From: an uncultured Saprospiraceae bacterium
GTDB lineage: Bacteria > Bacteroidota > Bacteroidia > Chitinophagales > Saprospiraceae
Assembly: GCA_937928405.1 (NCBI GenBank)
Contig: CALFWZ010000014.1
Location: 1-64,000, forward strand
Length of the DNA stretch: 64,000 nucleotides
Direction of reading: 5' to 3'
The translations under genes and the position numbers were made by a program. The first letter of the stretch is position 1, and every line of letters starts with the position of its first letter. Below, piece after piece: positions 1 through 9,347 of this stretch. The notes beneath the pieces are model-generated. The model was not told the DNA's origin. It made no database searches and saw only the letters and a list, made by a program, of their open reading frames with translations.

Positions 1-122
1 ACGCAGAGAAGCAGATATAGGTCGTCCCATGTTTTTCAATCTAATTTATGTCAAAGAACTCAGTTTTTCAACTAGGTACAACTTTTTGTCGTTTACCTGG
101 TCAAATCTTTATGTCGCACAGC

Positions 123-178
123 AACCATTCAACCATTCAACCATTCAACCATTCAACCATTCAACCATTCAACCATTC
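123..178. repeat. Tandem repeat, 7 copies of an 8-bp unit
   Basis: Seven exact head-to-tail copies of AACCATTC lie upstream of the TonB-type gene. The unit is 8 bp, so copy-number changes would shift a reading frame. No convincing gene covers it, so it is best read as an intergenic simple repeat that could vary by replication slippage. The rest of positions 1-284 shows nothing else that I recognise. Confidence 0.95.
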
Positions 179-284
179 AACAAAAAAAGCAACTACGTCC
201 CACCAAAATCTTTAACTTCCGCATCTCTATAAGTGACAACTGTTTCCTCAAACAGTAAATTTTATCACCCTTAAAAATATTGTT

Positions 285-1199
285 ATGAATTTTATTGCTG
301 TCACTGGCGATGCGCTATTCCTATCCCTATTAGTCATCTCTGGAATCATTGTGACTCTTATTTTCGGAATTAGAAAGTATATTCAATATCAAAAAAAGCA
401 TGTCCCTCTAGGTACTCAAAACCTTTTAGAGCGAAATAAATATACGCTGGTTAATACCTTTAAAATGAGTGGCACCTTCTTTAATATTGGATTACTCACG
501 GCGCTCTCCATGACGATTCTAGCTTTTAGTTGGACGACTTATGATTACGAAAGAATACGCGAACAGCCTATATTTCACGATGATAGTGAATTGGAAATAA
601 CGGTTGACCGGACTATCCAAAAAAAATCTCCACCACCGCCACCACTCCCAGAAATCCTGATTCCTGAGATAGTAAAGCCTGAAGAAATCGTTACCGATGT
701 TGAATTTATAGAGCCCAAAATTATAGAACCCGAATTACCCGTAGTACAGTCTGAGCCGATAATGAAAAGAAAAAGAGTGATACCTGTAGCTCCTCCACTT
801 CCGCCACCGCCAGAGAAAAAAATAGAAGTGGAGCCGATACATGTGGTAGTAGAAGAAATGCCTAGATTTCCGGGATGTGAAGATATGTCTGACAAGGAAG
901 AACGTAAAGCTTGTGCTCAACAAAATATGCTAAAGTATATTTACGGAGAAATCAATTATCCCACGATTGCTAGAGAGACAGGAATCGAAGGAACCGTTGT
1001 TGTCCGATTCTACATCGATGAGCAAGGCAATGTCAAGGCCCCCGAAATTCTCAAAGAAATCGGCGGTGGTTGTGGAAAAGAAGCGATGCGAGTCGTCAAA
1101 ACAATGAATAATATGCCAGAAAAATGGACGCCTGGCAAGCAACGAGGACGAGCTGTAAAAGTCTATTTTAACCTACCAGTCAAATACGATCTAAATTAA
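285..1199 (+). CDS. TonB-family energy transducer with an extra N-terminal membrane helix
   Basis: Inner-membrane protein expected to pass proton-motive-force energy from ExbB/ExbD to outer-membrane TonB-dependent transporters. In its 304 residues I see a hydrophobic helix at about 10-28, a second at about 64-83 followed by FSW, as in Bacteroidota TonB proteins, and a Pro/Glu/Lys-rich periplasmic spacer at about 114-178 with polyproline runs. A TonB C-terminal domain covers about 190-302 and includes YPTIARETGIEGTVVV. The first helix is additional to the single N-terminal anchor of classical TonB. The ATG at 285 is the natural start. No exbB or exbD is adjacent. A strong hairpin follows at 1212-1245. 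Confidence 0.88.
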   Translation: MNFIAVTGDALFLSLLVISGIIVTLIFGIRKYIQYQKKHVPLGTQNLLERNKYTLVNTFKMSGTFFNIGLLTALSMTILAFSWTTYDYERIREQPIFHDDSELEITVDRTIQKKSPPPPPLPEILIPEIVKPEEIVTDVEFIEPKIIEPELPVVQSEPIMKRKRVIPVAPPLPPPPEKKIEVEPIHVVVEEMPRFPGCEDMSDKEERKACAQQNMLKYIYGEINYPTIARETGIEGTVVVRFYIDEQGNVKAPEILKEIGGGCGKEAMRVVKTMNNMPEKWTPGKQRGRAVKVYFNLPVKYDLN

Positions 1200-1211
1200 C
1201 CTGATAAATCA

Positions 1212-1245
1212 AAACTGCCTTTTTGCGTCAGCAAAAAGGCAGTTT
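1212..1245 (+). terminator. Intrinsic terminator-like hairpin
   Basis: A perfect 15-bp stem begins AAACTGCC and closes on the tetraloop GTCA. It lies 12 nt after the stop codon of the TonB-type gene. The stem contains A and T runs rather than being followed by a long T tract. Confidence 0.8.
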
Positions 1246-1353
1246 ACACTAATCTACTAATCCACACATCAAATAATCCTCCCATCCCCATATCTTCTTG
1301 GGCAACTTTTACGGCTCCTATGCGTTTGAAGTAGGTACAAAATTTTTGAACCT

Positions 1354-3159
1354 ATGCGCATTATATTACTTTTAGTCAGTCTATTTTTTGGTGTTTTAAG
1401 TCTACAGGCACAGGACCCACAACTGGCCCAGCAATATTTTCAAAATGGAGAATATGAAAAAGCCAGTAGCCTGTTCAAAATTCTCTACCAAAAAAACAAT
1501 GGAAACGATTATTATTTTAATAAATATATTGAGTCGCTGATTTATCTAGAAGCTTATGATGAAAGTGAGCAGATTATAAAAAAACAAATCAAAGCGCAGC
1601 CAGATAACATGCAGTTGTACGTTACGTATGGCAATTTATTTGAAAAGCAATACCGAGATGATGATGCCAAGGCGCAATACGAAAAAGCCATTAATAGATT
1701 AGAGCCAGATCGGTTTAAAATAACGAAGTTAGCAAATGCTTTCACTAATTTACAGAAATACGATTTGGCGATCAAGACCTACGAAAGAGGTGGAGACATA
1801 TTAAAAGATAAACAACAGTTTGCTTATAATCTAGGAGATCTATATCGGCGAAAAGGTGATCAAACTGAAAAAATGATTGACAATTATTTAAACAGTTTGG
1901 ACCATAACCCAAGTCGTTTGAATAGTATGAAAACCCTCTTCCAACGTTATCTAGCCCCCGATGAATATTTGGAATTGCAAGGACAACTCTACGCCAGAAT
2001 TCAAGAAAATGAAGAGGCTACCCACAATAACGAATTGTTGATCTGGAGCTTTATTCAAAATAAAGATTATACCAATGCCTTCCGACAAGTTAAAGCCCTA
2101 GATCGGCAGTTGGATGAAAACGGCGGTCGTATTTATCGACTAGCAGAGATTGCTAAAAACGCAAAAGACTATGATGCGGCGATTGAAGCTTATGATTATA
2201 TCGTTACCCAAAAAGGAAAAACCTCTTCGTATTATGTAGAGGCAAAACGTGAAGCACTGAGTGCTCGTCGAAGTAAATTAGTGGCCGGGTTTGATTATGA
2301 AAGAGCAGATTTGGAAGCGCTAGAGTTAAAGTATAATGATTTTCTGAACGAATTTGGTCGCAACAAAACCTCCGCTACCATTATCACCGAATTAGCAGAC
2401 TTGGAAGCATTTTATTTGAATGATTTAGATAAAGCAATTGCCTTATTAGATGAATTAATTAGTTATCCCGGCGTTAAACGCCCAGTGCAAGCTCGTGCGA
2501 AACTTAGCCTAGCCGATTTTTATTTGATGAAAGGCGAAGTATGGGAATCCACTTTATTATATTCTCAAGTAGATAAAGAGTTTAAGGATGATCTTTTAGG
2601 ACACGAAGCGAGATTTAGAAACGCGAAACTCTCCTATTATACCAGCGAATTCCAATGGGCACAAACTCAGTTCGATGTTTTAAAAGCATCTACTAGCAAG
2701 CTCATCGCCAATGATGCGTTGGATCTTTCTATTTTTATTATGGATAATACAGGATTAGATACAACCACAGTCGCCTTAGAGTATTACGCAGATGCAGATT
2801 TATTGGTTTTTCAAAATAGATTTGAGGATGCTTTTAATAAGTTGGATTCGCTCAACCGAGATTTTCCGCAGCACGCCTTAGAAGATGATATTCTTTATGT
2901 GAAAGCTAAAATTTATAAGAAAAAACGGGAATACACGCAGGCCGCTGATATGCTTCAAAAAATCATTGATAATCACTTAGATGGTATTCGAGGAGATAAC
3001 TCGTTGTTTGAACTTGCAGAACTCTACGAACAACAACTCAATGATCCTGAAAAGGCAAAAAGCCTTTACGAAAGATTGTTTATTGATCTTTCAGGTAGTA
3101 CCTTAGCCGTTGAAGCCCGAAAGCGTTTCCGACGATTGCGTGGAGACGATGTTCAATAG
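1354..3159 (+). CDS. Secreted tetratricopeptide-repeat protein
   Basis: A 601-residue protein with a type I signal peptide (hydrophobic core at about 3-17, cleavage near LQAQ). It is followed by helical repeats with TPR-like pairs at about 25-330 and 380-600, for example QQYFQNGEYEKASSLFK and LAIKTYERGGD. It has no lipobox or membrane anchor, so it is probably periplasmic. TPR proteins are scaffolds for protein complexes. The specific partner cannot be read from the sequence. It stands alone between the TonB-type gene and the DUF4286 gene, on the same strand as both. Confidence 0.8.
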   Translation: MRIILLLVSLFFGVLSLQAQDPQLAQQYFQNGEYEKASSLFKILYQKNNGNDYYFNKYIESLIYLEAYDESEQIIKKQIKAQPDNMQLYVTYGNLFEKQYRDDDAKAQYEKAINRLEPDRFKITKLANAFTNLQKYDLAIKTYERGGDILKDKQQFAYNLGDLYRRKGDQTEKMIDNYLNSLDHNPSRLNSMKTLFQRYLAPDEYLELQGQLYARIQENEEATHNNELLIWSFIQNKDYTNAFRQVKALDRQLDENGGRIYRLAEIAKNAKDYDAAIEAYDYIVTQKGKTSSYYVEAKREALSARRSKLVAGFDYERADLEALELKYNDFLNEFGRNKTSATIITELADLEAFYLNDLDKAIALLDELISYPGVKRPVQARAKLSLADFYLMKGEVWESTLLYSQVDKEFKDDLLGHEARFRNAKLSYYTSEFQWAQTQFDVLKASTSKLIANDALDLSIFIMDNTGLDTTTVALEYYADADLLVFQNRFEDAFNKLDSLNRDFPQHALEDDILYVKAKIYKKKREYTQAADMLQKIIDNHLDGIRGDNSLFELAELYEQQLNDPEKAKSLYERLFIDLSGSTLAVEARKRFRRLRGDDVQ

Positions 3160-3200
3160 CTTGGAAGTTTAGGCAAATTTTAATTCAAAACGTACTTACT

Positions 3201-3506
3201 GTGATTTTATATAATGTAACCATCAAAATAGATAAAGTTGTAGCAGAAGAATGGCTTGAGTGGATGAAAACGGTTCATATTCCCGATGTGATGAAAACTG
3301 GTTATTTTGTTGAATACAAAATCTGTGAAATTCTCCATGATGATGAGGATGGTGGGATAAATTATTCTTTTCAGTATTTCTCTAAAAATATGGAAGATTT
3401 CCAAACCTATCAACGGGACCACGCCAAAGCACTCCAAAAAGACGTAGCTACCCGATATCCTAATAAATACATTGCCTTCCGAACATTGATGAAAGTGCTC
3501 GATTGA
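3201..3506 (+). CDS. DUF4286 family protein
   Basis: A 101-residue cytoplasmic protein without signal peptide or membrane helix. The N-terminal MILYNVTIKID, the central YFVEYKICEIL and the FQYFSKNMEDFQTYQ segment match my recollection of DUF4286, a small alpha/beta family common in Bacteroidota with a ferredoxin-like look and no established function. The start is a GTG at 3201. Its TGA stop overlaps the TTG start of the following MFS gene (TTGA), so the two are translationally coupled. Confidence 0.8.
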   Translation: MILYNVTIKIDKVVAEEWLEWMKTVHIPDVMKTGYFVEYKICEILHDDEDGGINYSFQYFSKNMEDFQTYQRDHAKALQKDVATRYPNKYIAFRTLMKVLD

Positions 3507-4765
3507 AAAATATCCGCGCAATTCTCCTCCTTTTTTTGGCCAATTCTATTTCTGGAATGGCCCAAGGTATTAGTATGTTGGCTATTCCTTGGTACTTTGC
3601 GCAGCAGGAAAAAATGGCCTCCTTTGCGGTCGTATACATGCTCACCAATCTGATCAGTTTATTTTGGATTCCCTATAGCGGTACGATGGTGGATCGCTAC
3701 GATCGACGTAAAATCTTTCTTTTTCTAACAACCATTTGCGGTACAATCATTTTTTCGATTGGGTTATTGGGAATAAAAATAGGAGTACTCCCTTGGCCGC
3801 TGGTAGCGGGTGTTTTTATGTTGACTTTTTTAAACTACGCCGTTCATTATCCCAATTTATACGCTTTTGTACAGGAAATAATAGAGCCAGCGTATTACGG
3901 AAAAATCACCTCTTATCTTGAAATCCAAGGACAACTGACCTCTATACTAGCGGGTGCAGGTGCTGCGCTATTATTGGAAGGAACAACGGCTGGAACAACC
4001 CATCTTTTTGGAATGGAGTGGGAATGGCCATTTACGATTGCTGCCTGGGATATCCACGAAATATTTTTGCTAGATGCCAGTACGTATTTTCTTAGTTTTC
4101 TAATTATCTGGTTTATCCGTTACGAATCGTTGAAGCCTAGGAGGCAGGAAAGGAGTACTGTTTTGCATCAACTTAAAACTGGGTACAACTATTTACGGGA
4201 GCATCCCTATCTTTTTTTATTTGGAGTAGCTTCTTATTCGGTATTTGTAGCAGTGTTATTAGAGGCCTTTTTTCTAGGGGCATTGTACGCCAATGAGCAT
4301 TTGCAAGCTGGAGCGAATGTTTACGCTACTTCCGAGATCTTTTATGCGAGTGGTGCCGTTTTTGCCGGACTGGCTATCCGTAAGATTTTTAAACATGTTA
4401 GTCCACCCGTAGGAATCATTATTATGACTTTTATAACGGCGCTCTTATTTATGACCTTAGGCATTGGGAATCGTGTTTGGTTATTTTTTATAATGTTGTT
4501 AATCCTTGGAATTACGAATGCTGGGATTCGAATCTTACGAACGACCTACTTATTTTCTACAATCCCCAATCAGGTTTTTGGCCGTGCGATCAGTATTTTT
4601 AATCTTAGCAATATTCTGTTTAGAATATTTTTTCTGGCGATTTTTTCTATCCCCTTTTTTCAAACTGGGATAGGCGTAAAATATCCTTTTTACATGTTGA
4701 GTGGATTCTTGGTAATTGCAGGTATGGTATTAATTAAATATAGAGGGCAATTTCCAAAAGGATAA
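3503..4765 (+). CDS. Major facilitator superfamily transporter
   Basis: A 420-residue polytopic membrane protein with about 12 predicted helices. The loop GTMVDRYDRRK after helix 2 is the MFS signature (G-x-x-x-D-R-x-x-R-R/K). The overall look resembles enterobactin exporter-like MFS_3 permeases, which mostly export small molecules. The substrate is unknown. Translation starts at a TTG overlapping the DUF4286 stop codon by four bases, which explains the non-ATG start through coupling. Confidence 0.85.
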   Translation: MKNIRAILLLFLANSISGMAQGISMLAIPWYFAQQEKMASFAVVYMLTNLISLFWIPYSGTMVDRYDRRKIFLFLTTICGTIIFSIGLLGIKIGVLPWPLVAGVFMLTFLNYAVHYPNLYAFVQEIIEPAYYGKITSYLEIQGQLTSILAGAGAALLLEGTTAGTTHLFGMEWEWPFTIAAWDIHEIFLLDASTYFLSFLIIWFIRYESLKPRRQERSTVLHQLKTGYNYLREHPYLFLFGVASYSVFVAVLLEAFFLGALYANEHLQAGANVYATSEIFYASGAVFAGLAIRKIFKHVSPPVGIIIMTFITALLFMTLGIGNRVWLFFIMLLILGITNAGIRILRTTYLFSTIPNQVFGRAISIFNLSNILFRIFFLAIFSIPFFQTGIGVKYPFYMLSGFLVIAGMVLIKYRGQFPKG

Positions 4766-4900
4766 GATCCCTCAAAACGTAATATTTCCCATTATTAGAA
4801 TATCATCTTTCGGTAAAACCCATTCCTTAAATTCTTTTATTTCGTCATTTTAGCGTAATTTCGCTGAAATATCTTGTAGGAGATTTCTAAAACCTAAATT

Positions 4901-4908
4901 CACCTTTG
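4901..4908 (+). promoter_or_regulatory. Probable -7 element for the acyl-CoA dehydrogenase gene
   Basis: CACCTTTG resembles the Bacteroidota TAnnTTTG element with one mismatch. A TTG lies about 24 nt upstream at 4874, slightly far. The predicted leader is about 24 nt. The same variant occurs upstream of ssb at 22580. Confidence 0.4.
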
Positions 4909-4937
4909 CCGTATACCAATAAAATTTAAAACCAATT

Positions 4938-6125
4938 ATGAATTTTGAACTCACCGAAGAACAATTAGCCGTGCAGGAAGCGGCTCGAGATTTTGCCCAA
5001 ATGCAGTGTAAGCCTGGGGTAATTGAGCGGGATTCCAAAATGGAATATCCAACCGAACAAATCAAAATGATGTCCGAATTGGGTTTCATGGGAATGATGG
5101 TAGATCCTAAATATGGCGGAGGCGGAATGGATACGATGTCTTATGTATTGGCATTGGAAGAAATCTCTAAGGTGGATAATTCTTGCTCTGTGATTATGTC
5201 TGTTAATAATTCACTCGTTTGTTGGGGATTAGAAAAACACGGCAACGAAGCGCAAAAACAAAAATACTTAACCAAGCTTTGTACAGGTGAATATATTGGT
5301 GCGTTCTGTCTTTCTGAACCAGAGGCGGGCAGTGATGCGACCAGTCAACGCACCACGGCCATCGATATGGGTGATCATTATTTACTGAATGGAACTAAGA
5401 ATTGGATCACCAATGGTGGAACCTCTCGAATTCATTTGGTGGTAGCACAAAGTGATGTTGATAAAGGACACCGCGGAATTAACGTCTTCATCGTAGATAC
5501 TCAATGGGATGGTGTAAATATTGGTGCCAAAGAAGACAAATTGGGTATTCGTTCTTCAGATACACATACGATCATGTATAATGATGTGAAGGTGCCCAAA
5601 GAGAATCGTCTAGGAGAGGATGGCTTCGGATTTAAATTTGCCATGAAAGTACTTAGTGGTGGACGAATTGGAATTGCTGCACAAGCCCTAGGAATTGCGG
5701 GAGGTGCGTACGAGTTAGCCGCCGCCTACGCTAATGAGCGAGAAGCGTTTGGAAAACCGATTGCGCAACACCAAGCGATTGCTTTTAAATTAGCGGATAT
5801 GGCTACCGATATTGAAGCCGCTAAAATGTTGGTCTATCGATCCGCTTGGCTCAAAGATCAGCACCGAGATTTTACCATGGCCAGCTCTATGGCTAAAGTA
5901 TTTGCTTCAGAAGTAGCCATGAAGCATACTGTAGAAGCGGTACAAATTCATGGTGGCTATGGTTTTGTAAAAGAGTATCATGTTGAGCGTTTGATGCGTG
6001 ATGCTAAGATTACTCAGATTTATGAAGGAACTTCTGAGATTCAGCGAATTGTAATTTCTAGAGAGATTATTAAAAATAAAAACCTATATGTTTCTGTTGC
6101 TAACGGCAGTATGGAACATGCTTAA
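4938..6125 (+). CDS. Acyl-CoA dehydrogenase (short/branched-chain type)
   Basis: FAD enzyme that introduces the alpha-beta double bond in acyl-CoA and passes electrons to ETF. The 395 residues have the usual layout of N-terminal helices, a middle beta domain carrying CLSEPEAGSDA, and a C-terminal helical domain ending in QIYEGTSEIQR. The Glu in YEGT (about E363) is at the catalytic-base position of short-chain dehydrogenases. The chain is slightly longer than the typical 380 residues because of the C-terminal tail. It is monocistronic, with a large hairpin directly downstream. A role in fatty-acid or branched amino-acid degradation would fit the icmF and epimerase genes in this window. Confidence 0.93.
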   Translation: MNFELTEEQLAVQEAARDFAQMQCKPGVIERDSKMEYPTEQIKMMSELGFMGMMVDPKYGGGGMDTMSYVLALEEISKVDNSCSVIMSVNNSLVCWGLEKHGNEAQKQKYLTKLCTGEYIGAFCLSEPEAGSDATSQRTTAIDMGDHYLLNGTKNWITNGGTSRIHLVVAQSDVDKGHRGINVFIVDTQWDGVNIGAKEDKLGIRSSDTHTIMYNDVKVPKENRLGEDGFGFKFAMKVLSGGRIGIAAQALGIAGGAYELAAAYANEREAFGKPIAQHQAIAFKLADMATDIEAAKMLVYRSAWLKDQHRDFTMASSMAKVFASEVAMKHTVEAVQIHGGYGFVKEYHVERLMRDAKITQIYEGTSEIQRIVISREIIKNKNLYVSVANGSMEHA

Positions 6126-6126
6126 A

Positions 6127-6216
6127 TACTATTAACTTAACTATTGGCTATTTGTCTTCCTTGGTCGTATGCTCGAATGCGATTGAAGGAAGCAAATAAC
6201 CAATAACTCAATAGTA
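6127..6216. repeat. Long stem-loop directly after the acyl-CoA dehydrogenase gene
   Basis: An imperfect hairpin of about 90 nt beginning right after the stop codon. Paired blocks are TACTATT (6127) with AATAGTA (6210), TATTGG (6142) with CCAATA (6200), TATTTG (6149) with CAAATA (6193), and CTTCCTT (6156) with AAGGAAG (6186). There is no T tract. It could end transcription or stabilise the mRNA 3' end. Confidence 0.75.
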
Positions 6217-6352
6217 AGCAGCTAAAAAAATAACCCTTATTTTTATTTGGCATTATTTTTACCATATATCCAGTATTATTTTCCCCTTCTCCCTTTAAGA
6301 CGTTCTCCAGTCTTCAAAAAAGCTATTTAACTCCCTGTTTTATATTTTCCCC

Positions 6353-6553
6353 ATTGAGAAATTCCATAGGAATGAAGTATTAATAAGTTGATTTTTTGAG
6401 TTAGAGATTTTGTTTGCTGAAGAGGCAAAAAACGCAGAGATAGCCTAGCTATCGCGAGGCTTTTTAACCCTGCCCGACTGGTCAGGCGGGGAAGTCAGCA
6501 GACAAAAGGTCAATTCAAAAATGAAAAGTTATTATTAATTCATTTCTCAATAC
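6353..6553. repeat. Dispersed quasi-palindromic element, copy 1
   Basis: Part of the 578-bp gap between the acyl-CoA dehydrogenase and the S41 protease. Outer arms ATTGAGAAAT (6353-6362) pair with 6543-6552. Inner arms TTTTGTTTGCTGA (6408-6420) pair with 6496-6508 with one mismatch. The apex holds GAGGCAAAAAACGCAGA (6424-6440), a GATAGC/GCTATC hairpin (6440-6454), then GCGAGGCTTTTTAAC and a GC-rich hairpin ending TCAGGCGGGGAA. The apex closely matches copy 2 at 17095-17299 and is related to copies 3 and 4. No coding potential seen. Confidence 0.85.
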
Positions 6554-6703
6554 CTCCCATATTATTTTATTAATTGGTATATTTCATTGTTAAAATATGT
6601 TTATACTTAATAATAATGGTTGTTTAAGACACCTTTTTGGACCTAACAACCGTTATTTAAAGGTAACCATTACACGCAATAAGATATCTAAAGTACATAA
6701 CAG

Positions 6704-8344
6704 ATGAATTCCACTACAAGAGGGCTAAAAATTTTGGGATTGGTGCTACTAGCCGGTATTACCATGTCCAATGTTAAATCAGATCACGGTAAGTATTTTG
6801 AAATTTCAAAAAACATTGAAATTTTCACCAACCTTTACAAAGAAATTAACACCTATTACGTTGATGACCTAGACCCGGCAAAGTTGATGCGCACGGGCGT
6901 CGATGCCATGCTAGAATCACTAGATCCTTACACCAACTATATTTCCGAATCAGAAATTGAAGGATTTCGTTATATCACGGATGGAAAATATAACGGGATT
7001 GGTGCCGTCATTCGTCAAATCGACGATTACGCTACGATCATTGAACCTTACGATAATTGTCCGGCTCAAAAGGCGGGTTTAAAAGCGGGGGATAAGATCT
7101 TAACGATTGATGGAAAAACGACAAAAGGAAAATCTACCGATGAAATCAGTAATTTCCTAAAAGGATTTCCTGGAACAGAAATTCAATTAAAAATTGAGCG
7201 TCCTGGCAAGTCAGAGCCAATGGATATTAGGCTAGTAAGAGATGAGGTAATAATACCGAATGTTCCTTACGCTGGTATGGTAGAAGATGGTATCGGCTAT
7301 ATTGCATTGACCACATTTACCCGTAATGCAGGTAAAAATGTGGCTGACGCGTTGAAAAAACTGAAAAGCGAAAATCCTAACCTTAAAGGTGTGATCTTCG
7401 ATTTGCGGGACAACGGTGGAGGATTATTACAGGAAGCCGTAAATGTTTCTAATGTTTTTATTCCTAAAAATGAATTAGTAGTAACCACAAAAGGAAAAGT
7501 AGTAGATTGGGATAGAAGTTTTAAAACACTCAATAAGCCAGTAGATGAAAATATTCCATTGGTGGTATTAATTGATAAAGGATCCGCTTCGGCTTCCGAA
7601 ATTGTTTCTGGTGTTTTACAGGATTTAGATCGAGCAGTACTCATTGGTCAGCGCTCTTACGGAAAAGGATTGGTACAAACCACTCGTGACGTAGGATATA
7701 ATTCTAAGGTGAAATTAACCACTTCCAAATACTATATTCCTAGTGGCCGTTGTATCCAAGGAGTGAGCTATAGCGACGGTACGCCGATTAATATTCCAGA
7801 TTCTTTAAGAACAAAATTCAAGACCAGAAGTGGCCGAGTCGTACTTGATGGTGGTGGCGTAAAACCAGACGTTGAAGTCAACAAAGCCATGAATGCGGCT
7901 ATTTTGAATAGCCTACAGCGACAATTTATGATCTTTGACTACACGACTAAATATACGACGGGTAAAGAAACATTGGGCACACCACAAGATTTTAAATTTA
8001 CAGAATTTGATGCGTTTGTAAATTATTTAAAAGAACAAAATTACGAGTATGAGTCCGATAGTGAGAAGATGCTTGATCGGTTGAAAATGCAATTAGAAGA
8101 AGAGAGCTATGCGGATGGTTTAGCAGTCGATGTACAGGCGATGGAGCAGAAAATAAAAAAGCAGAAGGAAAATGAATTGTTGGAGCACAAAGATGCGATC
8201 GTTAATCTGATAGAGAAAGATATTGTTAGCCGTTTTCACTACCAAAAAGGAAGAATAGAAATGGGACTGAGAAATGATATCGAGATCAAAGAGGCAGTAG
8301 CTATCTTGAATGATAAAGCAAAATATGAGGGGATTTTAAAATAA
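6704..8344 (+). CDS. S41 family C-terminal processing peptidase with PDZ domain
   Basis: Periplasmic serine protease of the CtpA/Prc family, which trims or degrades envelope proteins. In its 546 residues I see an N-terminal hydrophobic signal or anchor (about 8-24), a PDZ domain around 98-175 (KAGLKAGDKILTIDGK), and the S41 catalytic core. DKGSASASEI contains the nucleophile S296, 25 residues before the general base K321 in SYGKGLVQ, the spacing known for the Ser/Lys dyad of E. coli Prc. A charged helical C-terminal region follows. It is monocistronic, with a strong terminator after it. Confidence 0.93.
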   Translation: MNSTTRGLKILGLVLLAGITMSNVKSDHGKYFEISKNIEIFTNLYKEINTYYVDDLDPAKLMRTGVDAMLESLDPYTNYISESEIEGFRYITDGKYNGIGAVIRQIDDYATIIEPYDNCPAQKAGLKAGDKILTIDGKTTKGKSTDEISNFLKGFPGTEIQLKIERPGKSEPMDIRLVRDEVIIPNVPYAGMVEDGIGYIALTTFTRNAGKNVADALKKLKSENPNLKGVIFDLRDNGGGLLQEAVNVSNVFIPKNELVVTTKGKVVDWDRSFKTLNKPVDENIPLVVLIDKGSASASEIVSGVLQDLDRAVLIGQRSYGKGLVQTTRDVGYNSKVKLTTSKYYIPSGRCIQGVSYSDGTPINIPDSLRTKFKTRSGRVVLDGGGVKPDVEVNKAMNAAILNSLQRQFMIFDYTTKYTTGKETLGTPQDFKFTEFDAFVNYLKEQNYEYESDSEKMLDRLKMQLEEESYADGLAVDVQAMEQKIKKQKENELLEHKDAIVNLIEKDIVSRFHYQKGRIEMGLRNDIEIKEAVAILNDKAKYEGILK

Positions 8345-8369
8345 GCACTAACTTATTTTAAGTGCTCTT

Positions 8370-8410
8370 AAAAAGCGATTTAATTCCATGACGGAATTAA
8401 ATCGCTTTTT
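8370..8410 (+). terminator. Intrinsic terminator after the S41 protease gene
   Basis: A perfect 18-bp stem (arms 8370-8387 and 8393-8410) with loop ATGAC and a following T run. A smaller 6-bp hairpin (AGCACT/AGTGCT, 8344-8366) lies just before it and overlaps the stop codon. Confidence 0.9.
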
Positions 8411-8491
8411 TTATATTATTGAATAACTTCTACAAAAGAAGCTCTATTTTTATGGCCATTTTCAAACCCATATTAAAATCTAATTCAACCC

Positions 8492-9205
8492 ATGCCATTG
8501 CTCCTGCACATCGAAACCTCTGCCGAATTCTGCTCCGTATGCCTTAGTGAAGGCAAGACCATCCTGGCATCTCGGGAAGGAACAGAAAGATTTACCCATG
8601 CAGCACAGATTACCTTGTTCGTAGAAGCCTGCATGAAAGCTGCTGAGCGAACGTTGAGTGAGCTTTCGGCCGTTTCGGTGAGTATGGGGCCAGGATCTTA
8701 TACGGGGCTTAGAATAGGTCTTTCAGCCGCTAAGGGAATTTGTTATACCTTGGATAAGCCACTCATCGCTGTGGGTACACTAGAAGCTTTAGCATCAGCC
8801 GCCTATGAAATTCGAAAAGAAAAAGGAATTTATATTCCAATGATTGATGCACGTAGAATGGAAGTTTATACAGCAGCCTTTGATGCAGAACAAAAAAAGA
8901 TAAAAGATACGGAAGCACTAATTCTGACGGAAAATTCTTTCGTAGAAGAATTGAAAAATAATCAGAAGGTAGTTTTTTGTGGAAACGCTGTTGAGAAAGC
9001 ACAGACCTTGATTGCCGCCTCAAATGCTGATTTTCAGCCACTTATAAGCGTTGCTTCACATTTAATCAGTCCTGCTTTACGCAAATGGGAGGCAAAAGAC
9101 TTTGCAGATGTTGCTTATAGCACCCCATTTTATTTCAAAAATCCCAATATTACGACGCCTAAGCCGAACGTATTAAATAAAATAATGAATGGTAAAAATA
9201 TATGA
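8492..9205 (+). CDS. tsaB: tRNA threonylcarbamoyladenosine biosynthesis protein TsaB
   Basis: Part of the TsaB/TsaD/TsaE machinery that makes t6A37 on tRNAs reading ANN codons; TsaB is the inactive ASKHA-fold partner that activates TsaD. The 237-residue length is normal. Diagnostic segments are LLHIETSAEFCSVCL at the N terminus and MGPGSYTGLRIGLSAAKG at about 68-85, plus PMIDARRMEVYTA near 115. It starts at the ATG at 8492. It is not in an operon with tsaD or tsaE here. Its stop is followed by the promoter region of the first ArsR gene. Confidence 0.93.
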   Translation: MPLLLHIETSAEFCSVCLSEGKTILASREGTERFTHAAQITLFVEACMKAAERTLSELSAVSVSMGPGSYTGLRIGLSAAKGICYTLDKPLIAVGTLEALASAAYEIRKEKGIYIPMIDARRMEVYTAAFDAEQKKIKDTEALILTENSFVEELKNNQKVVFCGNAVEKAQTLIAASNADFQPLISVASHLISPALRKWEAKDFADVAYSTPFYFKNPNITTPKPNVLNKIMNGKNI

Positions 9206-9223
9206 TTTTATAATTAAAATTTT

Positions 9224-9231
9224 TATTTTTG
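9224..9231 (+). promoter_or_regulatory. -7 promoter element for the first ArsR-type gene
   Basis: TATTTTTG matches TAnnTTTG exactly. It would give a leader of about 110 nt before the ATG at 9348. Confidence 0.45.
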
Positions 9232-9347
9232 GCTCATAGTCAAGCGCTTTATACCTTATCTAATATCTTAATGTTTTTCGGTTGGTATAGTTTTTGGCTA
9301 AATGAGATATAGTATTATTATTCTATTTAATTTTTAAAAAACATAAT

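Noticed and set aside
29-232. 67-codon plus-strand frame
   Set aside because: Most of it is the translated AACCATTC tandem repeat, with no independent coding signal or start context.
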